64,000 nucleotides of DNA from Rhizobium sp. FKY42 (lineage in GTDB: Bacteria; Pseudomonadota; Alphaproteobacteria; Rhizobiales; Rhizobiaceae): NCBI RefSeq assembly GCF_005222835.1, contig NZ_STGA01000065.1, positions 24,845 through 88,844 on the forward strand, written 5' to 3'. Both the position numbers and the translations under genes were made by a program. Positions 53,803 to 62,917 of this stretch are shown here, in pieces (positions within the stretch are counted from its first letter, which is position 1; each line of letters starts with the position of its first letter). Below the pieces are notes generated by a model, which saw only the letters and a list, made by a program, of their open reading frames with translations, was not told where the DNA came from and made no database searches.

Positions 53803-55254
53803 TCAGCTGGTCTCGCCTCGTACTGACAGACGAGCCCTGACCATTGCCAGTTTTTTCAGCGTAACCTTAGGATGCAAAGCCGCATTCAAGCCGAGGAAAA
53901 CTAGTCCGCCAGCAAGGCTGGCGAAGCCCAAACGGAAGAACACCGGCAGAAATTGAAGCTCCTGCGTTGCAAGGGCTGCAGCACCTGCTGTGCCCAGAGC
54001 CACAAGGACAGCATAGGCAATTGCGCGCCATGGAACCGAGATGGGCGTCAGGCGATGGCTGATGATGATAGAGACGATCATATTGGTGACGGCGCCACCG
54101 GCCAGCGCCAGTGCCGCACCGACTTCCGACATGCCGGGGATCAGCACGAAGCACAAAGCGATACCGACCATGGACCCGATCGTATTGTTGACGATCAGAA
54201 GCTGCGGCCGCTTGTGAGCATGCACCATCGCATTGAACACGAAGCTGGTAACATTGGCGATGATGACCGTCAGGGTGATGATCGCGAACAGGATGGTGTG
54301 ATGTCCGCTATAATTCGGCGGCAGAATAAGGGTCACCAGATCGTCGCTCAATGCAATAAGCAGGGCAGCGGCTGGCAGGCTGAGGGAAATGATCAGCGCC
54401 ATGACCTGTGTGAAGAAGGCGCTGGCCGCGTCCGGGCCACGCTCATCGAAGCGCCCTACTGCTTCTGGAAAGGAGCCCGTGTTGACGGCATTTGCAATGG
54501 TGTTGATCGGTTGGCGCGCCAGCGAAAAGATTGCGGCAAAGACGGCAACGGAAGCGGCACCATGAAACTCGTTCAGTACGACACGCTCGACACTATGCAA
54601 TCCGAAGCTGACGAGAACGGCTGCAATGATCGGCACGCCAAGCGAGAAGAACTCCCTGCTGGTAAAGCGTGATGGGCCAGGAACGATTTTTCGCGCAGCG
54701 GTGACGCCTGCAACGAGGCCCGCAATCAAGGTTCCAAGATTGGATGCGATCGACACGGTCAGAAAGGAATTATGGTCCATGACCATTGTCATGAGCGGCA
54801 AGGCCAATTGCAGAAAGGCGCGCAGGAATTCAAGCAGCATATAGGCAGTATGGCGTTGCTGCAGTTGCAGAACGAGCAATGCAAAACGCGATATAGCACC
54901 GGCAATCAGGTAGACGCAGATCGCGATGAAGAATTCCAGCCAGCGCTCCGGCAACACAAAGAGCGAGGCGGGGGCCGCTAAGAGGAATGCCAGCACCGTT
55001 GTTCCAGTTAGAATTCGCCCGGCCTGCAAAAGGCTGCCGCGGCTGACTTCTCCCTTGCCGCCGAGACGCAAGAGCGCGATGCGCATCCATTCGGTCACAG
55101 CCAGATCAATCAGTTCGCCGACGGTAACCACCAGCGTCAGAATACCGTATTCATGCTGATCGACGATCCGCGTGGCAACAACCACAAACAGCAACGCGCC
55201 CAGGCGCGTGAAGAGTGTGGCGGGACCGTAAATGAGCGTCGAACGCAGAAGCAT
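53803..55254 (-). CDS. Wzx-type polysaccharide flippase
   Basis: The 483-residue MATE-like protein has 12-14 predicted helices (LLRSTLIYGPATLFTRLGAL, ISFALLVLQLQQRHTAYMLL, VPIIAAVLVSFGLHSVERVV, FPEAVGRFDERGPDAASAFF). It should flip the lipid-linked repeat of the Wzy-dependent polymer. It is convergent with the heparinase gene (19-base gap) and divergent from the GT4 at 55370. Residues such as arginine and aspartate inside helices fit the Wzx family. Confidence 0.87.
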   Translation of the reverse strand: MLLRSTLIYGPATLFTRLGALLFVVVATRIVDQHEYGILTLVVTVGELIDLAVTEWMRIALLRLGGKGEVSRGSLLQAGRILTGTTVLAFLLAAPASLFVLPERWLEFFIAICVYLIAGAISRFALLVLQLQQRHTAYMLLEFLRAFLQLALPLMTMVMDHNSFLTVSIASNLGTLIAGLVAGVTAARKIVPGPSRFTSREFFSLGVPIIAAVLVSFGLHSVERVVLNEFHGAASVAVFAAIFSLARQPINTIANAVNTGSFPEAVGRFDERGPDAASAFFTQVMALIISLSLPAAALLIALSDDLVTLILPPNYSGHHTILFAIITLTVIIANVTSFVFNAMVHAHKRPQLLIVNNTIGSMVGIALCFVLIPGMSEVGAALALAGGAVTNMIVSIIISHRLTPISVPWRAIAYAVLVALGTAGAAALATQELQFLPVFFRLGFASLAGGLVFLGLNAALHPKVTLKKLAMVRARLSVRGETS

Positions 55255-55369
55255 GCAGGGTTCCTTGCGGGGGATCGGGCGAACATCCCGCTATAATTTA
55301 CGAAATCCTTAACGTCGAAACCTTAACAATGGCTCGGCATAATCATTCGAATTAGAATTGAGACACATA

Positions 55370-56491
55370 ATGATCCAACGGCGCGACGCTGACAGATCGA
55401 TGAAGATCATGATTGCGACTCCGGGTGGCCGGTTGGGCCAGGGTGGCATCGATCGTATTATGATGTCTCTTCACGATGAGTTAGCGCGACAGGCTGCTCA
55501 CGACGGATTGAAGATCGAAGCTCGTTTCGTTCAAACCCGCGGCAACGGGCACATCGTTTTCTCGCCCTTTTACCTCATCGGGTTCTGCCTGCGCATGGTG
55601 TTTGCGCGGCTCTCGGGCCAGTTGGATCTAATACATATCAATCTCGCCAGCGAGGGCAGTACCTATCGCAAGCTGGTCATTGCGGCTTTCGCCCGGCTAT
55701 TCTCCATCCCCTATGTTCTGCATCTCCATGGCGCGGAATATATGATCTTCTGGTCCGAGCGCGACAGTTTCATCAATCGTCAGATCAGGATGATGTTCGA
55801 AAAGGCCAGCCGGATCATTGTTCTGGGCCGGCCCTGGCGTGAATTTGTGCTTCGAAAGGTTCCAGAAGCCGCCGATCGCATCGCCATTGTCCCGAATGCA
55901 ACAAAAGCACCGACCCAGCCTCACGTGGGTGGCGGGGAAAAGGTCCACCTTCTTTTTCTGGGTCGCATCGGAGAAAGAAAGGGTGTTCCCCAGCTTTGCG
56001 AGGCGCTGGGCGGTATGAAAGACCTCTCTGGCTGGAAAGCTACGCTGGCAGGTGATGGTGAAAATGAATGGTTGCATCAGCGTCTGAAGCAGCTGCAGCT
56101 TGAGGAGCGCGTAGTCGCCCCCGGATGGCAGGGTCCTGAAGATGTTGCGCGCCTTCTCTCTGAGGCTGATATCCTTGTACTTCCGTCCTTTGCCGAGAAC
56201 CTGCCGGTCTCGGTGATTGAGGGAATGGCAGAAGGCCTTGCGATTGTTGCAACGCCGGTCGGTGCGGTTGAAGACATCATCACACATGAGCAGAATGGTC
56301 TGCTCGTTCCTCCTGGAGATGTTGCGGCGCTGCAGACTGCCCTTGAGAGATTACTGCGTGATCCTGAATTGCGCTTGCGTCTGGGAGAGGCTGCCCAAGA
56401 AACCCATCGACGGCAGCTTGATCTGCCGCATTATGCCCGAAACATTTGTTCTGTCTGGGCTGATGCCGCCCGACGCAACCAACGGCATTAA
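55370..56491 (+). CDS. GT4 glycosyltransferase
   Basis: Possible starts are TTG 55358, ATG 55370 and ATG 55400; none has a strong Shine-Dalgarno. I chose 55370; ATG 55400 gives KIMIATPGGRLGQGGIDRIM directly, a normal GT4 N-terminus, and may be the true one. The enzyme has YVLHLHGAEYMIFWSERDS, VHLLFLGRIGERKGVPQLCEA and the E-x7-E region in PSFAENLPVSVIEGMAEGLA. It starts the plus-strand run that also holds the CapK-like ligase 9 bases downstream. Confidence 0.85.
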   Translation: MIQRRDADRSMKIMIATPGGRLGQGGIDRIMMSLHDELARQAAHDGLKIEARFVQTRGNGHIVFSPFYLIGFCLRMVFARLSGQLDLIHINLASEGSTYRKLVIAAFARLFSIPYVLHLHGAEYMIFWSERDSFINRQIRMMFEKASRIIVLGRPWREFVLRKVPEAADRIAIVPNATKAPTQPHVGGGEKVHLLFLGRIGERKGVPQLCEALGGMKDLSGWKATLAGDGENEWLHQRLKQLQLEERVVAPGWQGPEDVARLLSEADILVLPSFAENLPVSVIEGMAEGLAIVATPVGAVEDIITHEQNGLLVPPGDVAALQTALERLLRDPELRLRLGEAAQETHRRQLDLPHYARNICSVWADAARRNQRH

Positions 56492-56500
56492 GGATTGACG

Positions 56501-57916
56501 ATGAAGGCACTGGATATTCTGCGCGGGCTCTATGTCCGTAGCCCCCGCTTCGTACAGAATGCAGTAAGGCCTTTTGTTTCACTGGTTCCAACCAAGATGA
56601 AATTCGGTCGCAATTATGCCGAATGGCGCCAAAGGATTGCCCGGGCCGCAAGCGATCCAAACTATTGCGCCCAACAGCACCTTGTCGCTCTGCGTGAGCT
56701 TCTCGCCAAGGCACATGCGGGCAGTCCTTTCTACAGTGCCGAGATTGAGCGTGCCTTCGGAACGTCTTTCAATCCATCAAGCATCATGCCTGCCGATCTG
56801 GAAAAGCTTCCGGTTCTAACCAAGGCTCGTCTGAGATCGGCGGGAGATGATGTTCTGGCCGTACCCCGTCGGCAGGTGGATAGTGCCGAGACCAGCGGCT
56901 CCAATAGCGAACCCAGTTTTTCGTTCTATCTCGATAAGGATCGCAGTCCCCGTGAGATGGCCTTCGTTTATGATGGGTGGTCGCGGATTGGATTTGATGA
57001 AAACACACCACGCGCCAGCTTTCGAGGCTTCTCGCTGGACGGTCTAAACCGGATTATGGATTGGGATCCGGCTCTTAAGGAACTCAAGTTTGCCGTTTTC
57101 CCTTTGAGTGCGCAGGATGCTGCACTTTATCTCGATGAGATCGACAGACGAGAGATCCGATATTTCTACGGCTATCCTTCCGCCATCGAACTGTTTTGCC
57201 GTCGTCTCAACCAGATTGGCCGCAGACCGAAATTACCGATCCAAGGGATTTTACCGATATCAGAACCTCTCCATGATCATCAGCGCAGCTTGATCCGTTC
57301 AGTGCTGGGTCCGGTCAAAATCGCTCCCTTCTACGGCTTGAGCGAAAAGGTTGCCTTCGCCGTAGAGATTGAGGAAGAGGGCGGTATCTATGAATTCAAT
57401 CCTCTGTATGGACTGACGGAACTGCTGGACGATGACGATCGGCCTGTTACGGAGCCCGGTCGGGAAGGGCGGATCGTTGCAACCGGCTTTCTCTCCACCG
57501 GTATGCCCTTCATTCGGTATGATACCCGCGATTTTGCCCGGTTGGTTCAACTTCCCACGTCGGAGAACGGTTATAGGTTGCGCATCGGGGGCATTGCGCC
57601 GCGCCGCAAGCCGGGCTTTCTGATTACCCTCGATGGAAACCGGATTGTCGCGACTGACTTCTCGCCGGAAGATACAGAATTCTTCAAAGGTATCAGAGAA
57701 TATCAGTTTTATCAGGGCAAACCGGGTATTGTCGTGATGCGCTACATTCTGGATGAAAAAGGCTCTGAAGCGGATGTGCGGCGCATGATTGACTATTTCG
57801 TCGCGAAAGCGCGTCACACACTTTCATTCGAGTCCGAGCAAGTCACTCAAATTGCAAGCGGTCGAGGCGGCAAACGCGCTTTTATTGATCAGCGCCTCGA
57901 TCTCGACCTCTATTGA
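56501..57916 (+). CDS. CapK/PaaK-like adenylate-forming enzyme
   Basis: Start ATG 56501 has AAGGA 8 bases upstream; 471 residues. The protein has the phenylacetate-CoA-ligase-like fold: LPVLTKARLRSAGDDVLA, SAETSGSNSEPSFSFY (a degenerate P-loop of the TSGSTG type), YGYPSAIELFCRRL, APFYGLSEKVAFAVE, GRIVATGFLSTGMPFIRYDT. CapK-like members occur in capsule and O-antigen clusters and are thought to activate an acyl group for sugar modification. The gene overlaps the convergent GH5 by 7 bases. Substrate unknown. Confidence 0.82.
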   Translation: MKALDILRGLYVRSPRFVQNAVRPFVSLVPTKMKFGRNYAEWRQRIARAASDPNYCAQQHLVALRELLAKAHAGSPFYSAEIERAFGTSFNPSSIMPADLEKLPVLTKARLRSAGDDVLAVPRRQVDSAETSGSNSEPSFSFYLDKDRSPREMAFVYDGWSRIGFDENTPRASFRGFSLDGLNRIMDWDPALKELKFAVFPLSAQDAALYLDEIDRREIRYFYGYPSAIELFCRRLNQIGRRPKLPIQGILPISEPLHDHQRSLIRSVLGPVKIAPFYGLSEKVAFAVEIEEEGGIYEFNPLYGLTELLDDDDRPVTEPGREGRIVATGFLSTGMPFIRYDTRDFARLVQLPTSENGYRLRIGGIAPRRKPGFLITLDGNRIVATDFSPEDTEFFKGIREYQFYQGKPGIVVMRYILDEKGSEADVRRMIDYFVAKARHTLSFESEQVTQIASGRGGKRAFIDQRLDLDLY

Positions 57917-59169
57917 GGAACTGAGAGACCAAGAGCCTGTAGCATCGGCTTGTCCGGGACAGCCGGTCCCTTTGGTTCTATGACGGACATCCCGTGCGGA
58001 TTGGAATATTCCCAGACCGACCAGGGGATCCCATGGCCTTCCGCGATCTGGCGAAGGGTCTGCAGATAGGCAAGCCGGTCGGCATCATAGGCACCTGATC
58101 GGCCGTCCGCAGACATCCGCATGACGCCGAACTCACCCATGAAAAGTCGCTGTGGCGGGATATTGTGTCGCTTTGCCCAGTCCACGGCTTCACCGATACG
58201 AGCCTTCAAGGTTGCCGCGTTCGAACCCTCTTTGAAGTACTCGTTTATCTCAGATTTCAGGCGGGCAATATTGGCTGCCTGCTGGAGGCTGTTCAAGCCC
58301 TCAGCCAGCATATGAACGCGCAATCCTTCGATAACGGTTTCGGGCGATCCCGTATTAGTCGGCCAGGGGAAGCCGGAAAAGAAGCCGTTTGTCCAATCGG
58401 CCTTCTGGTGTGTGAAGCTGTGCGGCTCATACATGTGAAAGCTGTAATGGATATTCTCGTCGTCGAAATGCGGATTAAGATTGGTCAGCCCGGTAATACT
58501 GCCGCCGCAGGCGCCCGTCACAATGATTGCCAGCCTGCGGTCGATCTCACGGATATCCGCGACTGTGGAGGCCATGATGCGCTGCCAATCGTCTGTTCCG
58601 CTGGCATCGCAAGGGTAGTACGCAGGTTCATTATAGGGTTCGAAAGCAACCTTGTCGGTTCCATGTCTGACCAGCATGGCGGCAACGGCTTTTACCATGG
58701 AACGGTAGCGGGCAACGCCTTCGCTATCTGCACCATCATAGAGAATATCCATGTCATAGGCGGGAACCTGGCTGACGCCGTGAAGGTTGAAGACCACCTT
58801 GAGACCAACCTTCGTCAGGCGATCTACCGCACGGCTGAGAACGTCCAGAGCCTGCTGGCGACGTTGGCCTTCACTGTCGAGCAAAGGGCCGGGATCGACG
58901 GTTAATCGCACAAAGTCAAAGCCTAGCAGGTGTATTGCTTTAAACGGATCGCCCTTTGGCCAGTCGCTGAGCGGGCGCTCGCTGGACTGCCACTCCTCGA
59001 TGCTACGATAGGGTGGCCAACGATAGGTTTTGTCTTTCGTGAGAGGAGACCAGTTTAACCACTCATGGAGGCCCACACCGCGTTTGAGCGCTATGGGCTC
59101 GGCGAGGGAAGGGGATGAGAGCATTGGCAAGGCTAGAAGGACCAAGGGAAGAAGAAGCCGGCGCATCAT
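57910..59169 (-). CDS. Secreted glycoside hydrolase family 5 enzyme
   Basis: The 419-residue protein has an N-terminal signal peptide (LLLPLVLLALPMLSSPSLA, cleavage near residue 23) and a TIM-barrel GH5 domain: GVGLHEWLNW, GFDFVRLTVDPGPLLD, VVFNLHG, VAFEPYNEPAYY with the acid/base Glu, NIHYSFHMYEPHSFTHQ and LFMGEFGVMR with the nucleophile Glu. Single polysaccharide-cluster hydrolases like this release or trim exported chains. It lies on the minus strand between polysaccharide genes of opposite direction. Confidence 0.87.
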   Translation of the reverse strand: MMRRLLLPLVLLALPMLSSPSLAEPIALKRGVGLHEWLNWSPLTKDKTYRWPPYRSIEEWQSSERPLSDWPKGDPFKAIHLLGFDFVRLTVDPGPLLDSEGQRRQQALDVLSRAVDRLTKVGLKVVFNLHGVSQVPAYDMDILYDGADSEGVARYRSMVKAVAAMLVRHGTDKVAFEPYNEPAYYPCDASGTDDWQRIMASTVADIREIDRRLAIIVTGACGGSITGLTNLNPHFDDENIHYSFHMYEPHSFTHQKADWTNGFFSGFPWPTNTGSPETVIEGLRVHMLAEGLNSLQQAANIARLKSEINEYFKEGSNAATLKARIGEAVDWAKRHNIPPQRLFMGEFGVMRMSADGRSGAYDADRLAYLQTLRQIAEGHGIPWSVWEYSNPHGMSVIEPKGPAVPDKPMLQALGLSVPQ

Positions 59170-59474
59170 TTATCTTCCTATCCTTTCAAACATGAGACAG
59201 AGGCTTTTCTGACATGCCGTGCAATGTCATTCAGATTTCATTATAGGCTGCGTGGAGGAATAGTGTGAGTTTGGCGGAAATTTAGTAAATATTTAAAAAT
59301 TAACCGCCTTTACCGATGTTATCTCACGGATATTACATGAAATCCGAATTTCTCGTATATTCGATGCGCCTGAAATGATTGCTGTTGGTACAGCTCTTGC
59401 GGATAGGAGGCAGTTTTCGACAGCGCCCCGTCCCCACTTAAGAGGCTCATGAGCAGGCAGGTCAAGGAGAGGAT
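59170..59474. other. Divergent intergenic region between GH5 and desaturase-type genes
   Basis: The 305 bases are AT-rich with no gene I can support. They should hold both divergent promoters, but I see no clear box pair. AGGAGA-type sequence (GGAGAGGAT) ends directly before ATG 59475. Confidence 0.4.
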
Positions 59475-60479
59475 ATGCTTTCTGATTTCGTAACGATGGT
59501 TGCTGTCCGAATAGCCAGAGTTGATCTTATAACGCCTGGGATCATTCTCGTTACGGCGCTTATTTGTGCCTTGATTGCCTATTGGAAAGTGGTTGGACAC
59601 AAGTCCTTACGCGGCTTTTTCGATTTCGCCTTCCCGCATGAGGTCATGACTCATCCTTCGGCCCGGGCTGATGCTCTGTTCTGGATTAGCAAGAAGCTGG
59701 CCATGCCGTTTCTTGCGATCCCTGCAGGCATTACCTTTGTCACTGTGATGGGCTATGCGACCAATCAGGTTGTAGGCGGACTGTTCGGGATCGAAGCGCC
59801 TTTAATTGATGGACCGGCAGGTCCCGTTACCATCCTGCTGTTTACCGTCACGATGCTGCTTGCCTATGATATTTCCTATTACAGCTATCACTATGTGCAG
59901 CACAAAGTGCCGTTCATGTGGGAACTGCATAAGGTTCACCACTCGGCGGAAGTGATGGTGGGCATTACCAAGGATCGTGTCCATCCGCTTGATGATCTGA
60001 TCAATCGTGCCTGGGATGGCGGGATCGCGGGCTTCTTCTTCGGCTTGTGGACACTGATTGCGCTGAACCCCGTCGAAGTGACGATCTTCGGGATAAATGT
60101 CTATCTGATCCGTAACATTCTGATGATGGATTTTGTGCGTCATACCCATTTCAAGATCTCTTTTGGGCCGTTGAACAACATTATCCTCTGTCCCCATTGG
60201 CATCAGCTGCATCACAGCGTCGATCCGCGTCACTACGACAAGAATTTTGGTCTGCTCTTCTCCTTCTGGGATCGACTGTTCGGCACGCTCTTCGTGCCCA
60301 AGCCGGACGAGGACTTCAAGTTTGGGCTGATGGATCGCGACGTACGCGACTACCAGTCGCTACAGGGACTATGGATTCTTCCACTCAGAAAAATGGGCAG
60401 ACAATTGGTGAAATTGTCTCGCCGGACTATAGGTCGGTTCTCGAGGAAAGCGGATGCAGCACCTGCTGAGCCGCAGTAA
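59475..60479 (+). CDS. Sterol desaturase/fatty acid hydroxylase-superfamily protein
   Basis: The 334-residue integral membrane protein has four to five helices and the three histidine clusters of the di-iron family: SYHYVQHKVPF, HKVHHSAEVMV and HWHQLHHSVDPRHYD, plus RHTHF. Family members hydroxylate or desaturate long alkyl chains, for example in lipid A or sphingolipids. In this position it may modify the membrane-anchoring lipid or an acyl group of the surface polymer. The start ATG 59475 has GGAGAGG upstream; the next gene follows 12 bases after the stop. Confidence 0.85.
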   Translation: MLSDFVTMVAVRIARVDLITPGIILVTALICALIAYWKVVGHKSLRGFFDFAFPHEVMTHPSARADALFWISKKLAMPFLAIPAGITFVTVMGYATNQVVGGLFGIEAPLIDGPAGPVTILLFTVTMLLAYDISYYSYHYVQHKVPFMWELHKVHHSAEVMVGITKDRVHPLDDLINRAWDGGIAGFFFGLWTLIALNPVEVTIFGINVYLIRNILMMDFVRHTHFKISFGPLNNIILCPHWHQLHHSVDPRHYDKNFGLLFSFWDRLFGTLFVPKPDEDFKFGLMDRDVRDYQSLQGLWILPLRKMGRQLVKLSRRTIGRFSRKADAAPAEPQ

Positions 60480-60491
60480 GGCAGACAGGGA

Positions 60492-61634
60492 ATGGAAATC
60501 GCAGGCTCACCCACGGACGGTGCCTCGACGCGCGTCGAAATTATTACGACCTCAGAGCGTCTGCAAGTGGTTGCCTCGGCCTGGCGAACACTATGGCAGG
60601 AGCAGAGGGCATCTGTCTTTCAAAGCCATGAATGGATTTCCGCCTGGTGGGATAATTTTAATGATCAGCGTCATCATCGATTGAGGATTGGGCTGTTGTG
60701 GAGGGGAGAACTGCTGATCGCAGTCCTGCCCTTGGCAATCTGTCATCGAAAGGGTTTCCGCTTTCTGGAATGGGCTGCGATCGTCCATAGTGACTATGGC
60801 GATCTCCTGAAAGCCGCTGACTGTTCCCTGTCGGAACTGCGCGAGCTCTGGAATGAAATCGTAGCACGTGGGGGCTTTGACATCCTTGCCATAACCCGCG
60901 TCATACCAAACAGCAATGCGGCGCGTCTGCTTGATCATGTGGCATTAAGTGAAAGGCATGTGACGCGAGGCGAAAGGCCGGAAGTCAGCTACCGCGTCGG
61001 AAACGGCGATGGTGATGGTACCGCCTGGTACAATCGTCTTTCAAAGAAGATGCGTAAAACCTATCGGCATGGCTATAACGTGCTGGAGCGGTCCGGTCAT
61101 CTGCAGTTCCGGCGCTTGGCGGATGATGAGCCGCTGCAACCCATTCTTGCGCGTCTTGCCGATCTCAAACAAAAGTCCCTGCAAGGCCGCGGGCTTTCCT
61201 CTGACCTTTTTACCGCCGACATGCGTTTGTTGACAGCTTTCGTCGATGTCATCCGAAGGTTCAGTAAGTTGCATGTCTTTCTACTCGAGCTAGATGGCTC
61301 CATTGCTGCGATTTCGGTAAATTTCGAAGAAAACGGCACTATGATGTGCTGGATCACCACCTTTGATGCGGCGATTACCCAGACATCGCCAGGGCTGCTT
61401 CTGATGATCGATTATATCAAATGGTCGTTCGATCAGGGTTTGGTCTGCGTGGACTTTCTGAGTGGTGGCGAGGCATTCAAGAACCGCTTTGCCACACACT
61501 CTGTGGTGCTTGAATCCCTGACTGGTCCTCGAAACCTCAAAGGTGGCTTGGGCCTGAGGGCGTATACGTTGCGTGGAAAATTCGTGGCTCTCAGATCCGC
61601 GCGCCTTGCCAAGGCACAGCCTGACGAGGAGTAG
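60492..61634 (+). CDS. GNAT-type acyltransferase (CelD/BioF2-like)
   Basis: The 380-residue protein has a FemAB-like double GNAT fold: WRTLWQEQRASVFQSHEWIS, FLEWAAIVHSDYGDLL, WYNRLSKKMRKTYRHGYNVL, FRRLADDEPLQPILARLADL and FLSGGEAFKNRFATHSVVLE. Such CelD-like proteins acylate sugars or other amines in exopolysaccharide clusters. Its partner may be the CapK-like activating enzyme. It is co-directional with the desaturase-type gene upstream and glf downstream. Confidence 0.8.
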   Translation: MEIAGSPTDGASTRVEIITTSERLQVVASAWRTLWQEQRASVFQSHEWISAWWDNFNDQRHHRLRIGLLWRGELLIAVLPLAICHRKGFRFLEWAAIVHSDYGDLLKAADCSLSELRELWNEIVARGGFDILAITRVIPNSNAARLLDHVALSERHVTRGERPEVSYRVGNGDGDGTAWYNRLSKKMRKTYRHGYNVLERSGHLQFRRLADDEPLQPILARLADLKQKSLQGRGLSSDLFTADMRLLTAFVDVIRRFSKLHVFLLELDGSIAAISVNFEENGTMMCWITTFDAAITQTSPGLLLMIDYIKWSFDQGLVCVDFLSGGEAFKNRFATHSVVLESLTGPRNLKGGLGLRAYTLRGKFVALRSARLAKAQPDEE

Positions 61635-61678
61635 CCACATCAGGCGCACCAGTTTTACCCCAGCCTGCTGTGTCATCA

Positions 61679-61716
61679 CCCCCTATCTGCGGTGATTCGC
61701 GAATGGCTATAGGGGG
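61679..61716 (+). promoter_or_regulatory. Hairpin that covers the glf ribosome binding site
   Basis: CCCCCTAT (61679-61686) pairs with ATAGGGGG (61709-61716), 22 bases apart, and the right arm is the likely Shine-Dalgarno (GGGGGCGG) of the TTG-started glf. An inner GCG-CGC pair (61688-61700 region) may add stability. Translational control is an inference. Confidence 0.4.
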
Positions 61717-61721
61717 CGGAT

Positions 61722-62849
61722 TTGAACAGGGTGCTTGTCGTTGGAGCCGGGTTTGCCGGAGCCGTCTATGCCAGGGAGCTGGCCGAAGCCGGATATGAGG
61801 TGGAGGTCATCGACAAGCGCTCCCACATCGCGGGCAATTGTTATGATTACGTCCATGCCAGCGGTGTGCGCATCCATCATTACGGACCACATCTGTTTCA
61901 CACCTCCAACATGCGCGTCGTGGAATGGCTGAACCAGTTTACCGAATGGGTTCCTTATGACCATTGCGTCGTTGCCCGTCTTCCGGATGGGCGGCTGGTG
62001 CCTGCTCCTGTCAATCTCGATACCGTCAATGCCGTCTTTGGTACGCAATTGGAAACGCCGCAAGAGGTTGCGGATTTCCTGTCGACCCGTGTCATTGCGC
62101 GTGATCCCATCACCAGCGCCGAAGATCATCTCTATTCGAAGATCGGGCAGGATCTGACTGATCTCTTCTTTCGCCCCTATACGCAGAAGATGTGGGAGCT
62201 CGATCTCAGCGAAGTGGATGCGTCGGTCGTGCAGCGGTTGCAGATCCGAACAGACCGGGAAAACCGTTACTTTCCGTCAGATACGTTCCAGGCCATGCCA
62301 AAGGACGGATACACGAAGATCTTCGAACGCATCTTTGATCACCCGAGGATTTCTGTGCGTCTGAATACTGCCTTCGAGGTGGGTATGCTGGAGACCTATG
62401 ATGCCTGCTTCAACAGCATGCCGATCGATGAATTCTTCGGCTACGAGTTCGGAGAACTTCCCTATCGCTCGATCCGCTTTCATCTGAGCGAAGTACCGAA
62501 GGCGGATGCGCCTGAACATGTGGTGATCAATTACACCGATACGTCTCCTTTTACGCGCGAGACCTGGTGGCATCGTATCCCTGCGCACCTCGTGTCGGAT
62601 ACGGGTACTGTGCTGCGGACCGTCGAAGAGCCTTGCAATTACAAGGACAATAATCTGGAGCGCTACTATCCGGTGAAGACAAGCGATGGACGCTTTGAGG
62701 CGACCTACAAGCTTTACCAGGAAAAGGCGGCTGCAAACGATCGGTTGGTGTTTATTGGCCGATGCGGCACCTACCAGTATCTCGATATGCATCAGGTCAT
62801 CAACCAGTCGCTGACCCATGTGGCGAAATGGATTGAAGCACATTGTTGA
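61722..62849 (+). CDS. glf: UDP-galactopyranose mutase
   Basis: The 375-residue flavoprotein starts at TTG 61722 with GGGGGCGG upstream. It has the FAD motif VLVVGAGFAGAVYARELAEAG, IDKRSHIAGNCYDYV, YGPHLFHTSN, WELDLSEVDASVVQRLQIRT, RYFPSDTFQAMPKDGYT and YRSIRFHLSEV, all diagnostic for Glf. It converts UDP-galactopyranose to UDP-galactofuranose, so the second polymer should contain Galf. It ends the plus-strand run and is followed by a strong terminator. Confidence 0.95.
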   Translation: MNRVLVVGAGFAGAVYARELAEAGYEVEVIDKRSHIAGNCYDYVHASGVRIHHYGPHLFHTSNMRVVEWLNQFTEWVPYDHCVVARLPDGRLVPAPVNLDTVNAVFGTQLETPQEVADFLSTRVIARDPITSAEDHLYSKIGQDLTDLFFRPYTQKMWELDLSEVDASVVQRLQIRTDRENRYFPSDTFQAMPKDGYTKIFERIFDHPRISVRLNTAFEVGMLETYDACFNSMPIDEFFGYEFGELPYRSIRFHLSEVPKADAPEHVVINYTDTSPFTRETWWHRIPAHLVSDTGTVLRTVEEPCNYKDNNLERYYPVKTSDGRFEATYKLYQEKAAANDRLVFIGRCGTYQYLDMHQVINQSLTHVAKWIEAHC

Positions 62850-62861
62850 ATGGTGGAATGA

Positions 62862-62898
62862 AAAAGGGCCACCCCCGATTGCCGGGGGTGGCCCTTTT
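62862..62898. terminator. Bidirectional terminator between glf and the S8-RTX gene
   Basis: A 16-bp stem (AAAAGGGCCACCCCCG 62862-62877 with CGGGGGTGGCCCTTTT 62883-62898) and a 5-base loop lies between two convergent stop codons, with A-run before and T-run after, so it serves both directions. Confidence 0.9.
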
Positions 62899-62917
62899 CT
62901 TAAACCATTGTCTGAAC

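Noticed and set aside
59319..59600. A 93-codon minus-strand frame before the desaturase-type gene
   Set aside because: Overlaps a well-supported gene, has no family and no ribosome binding site.
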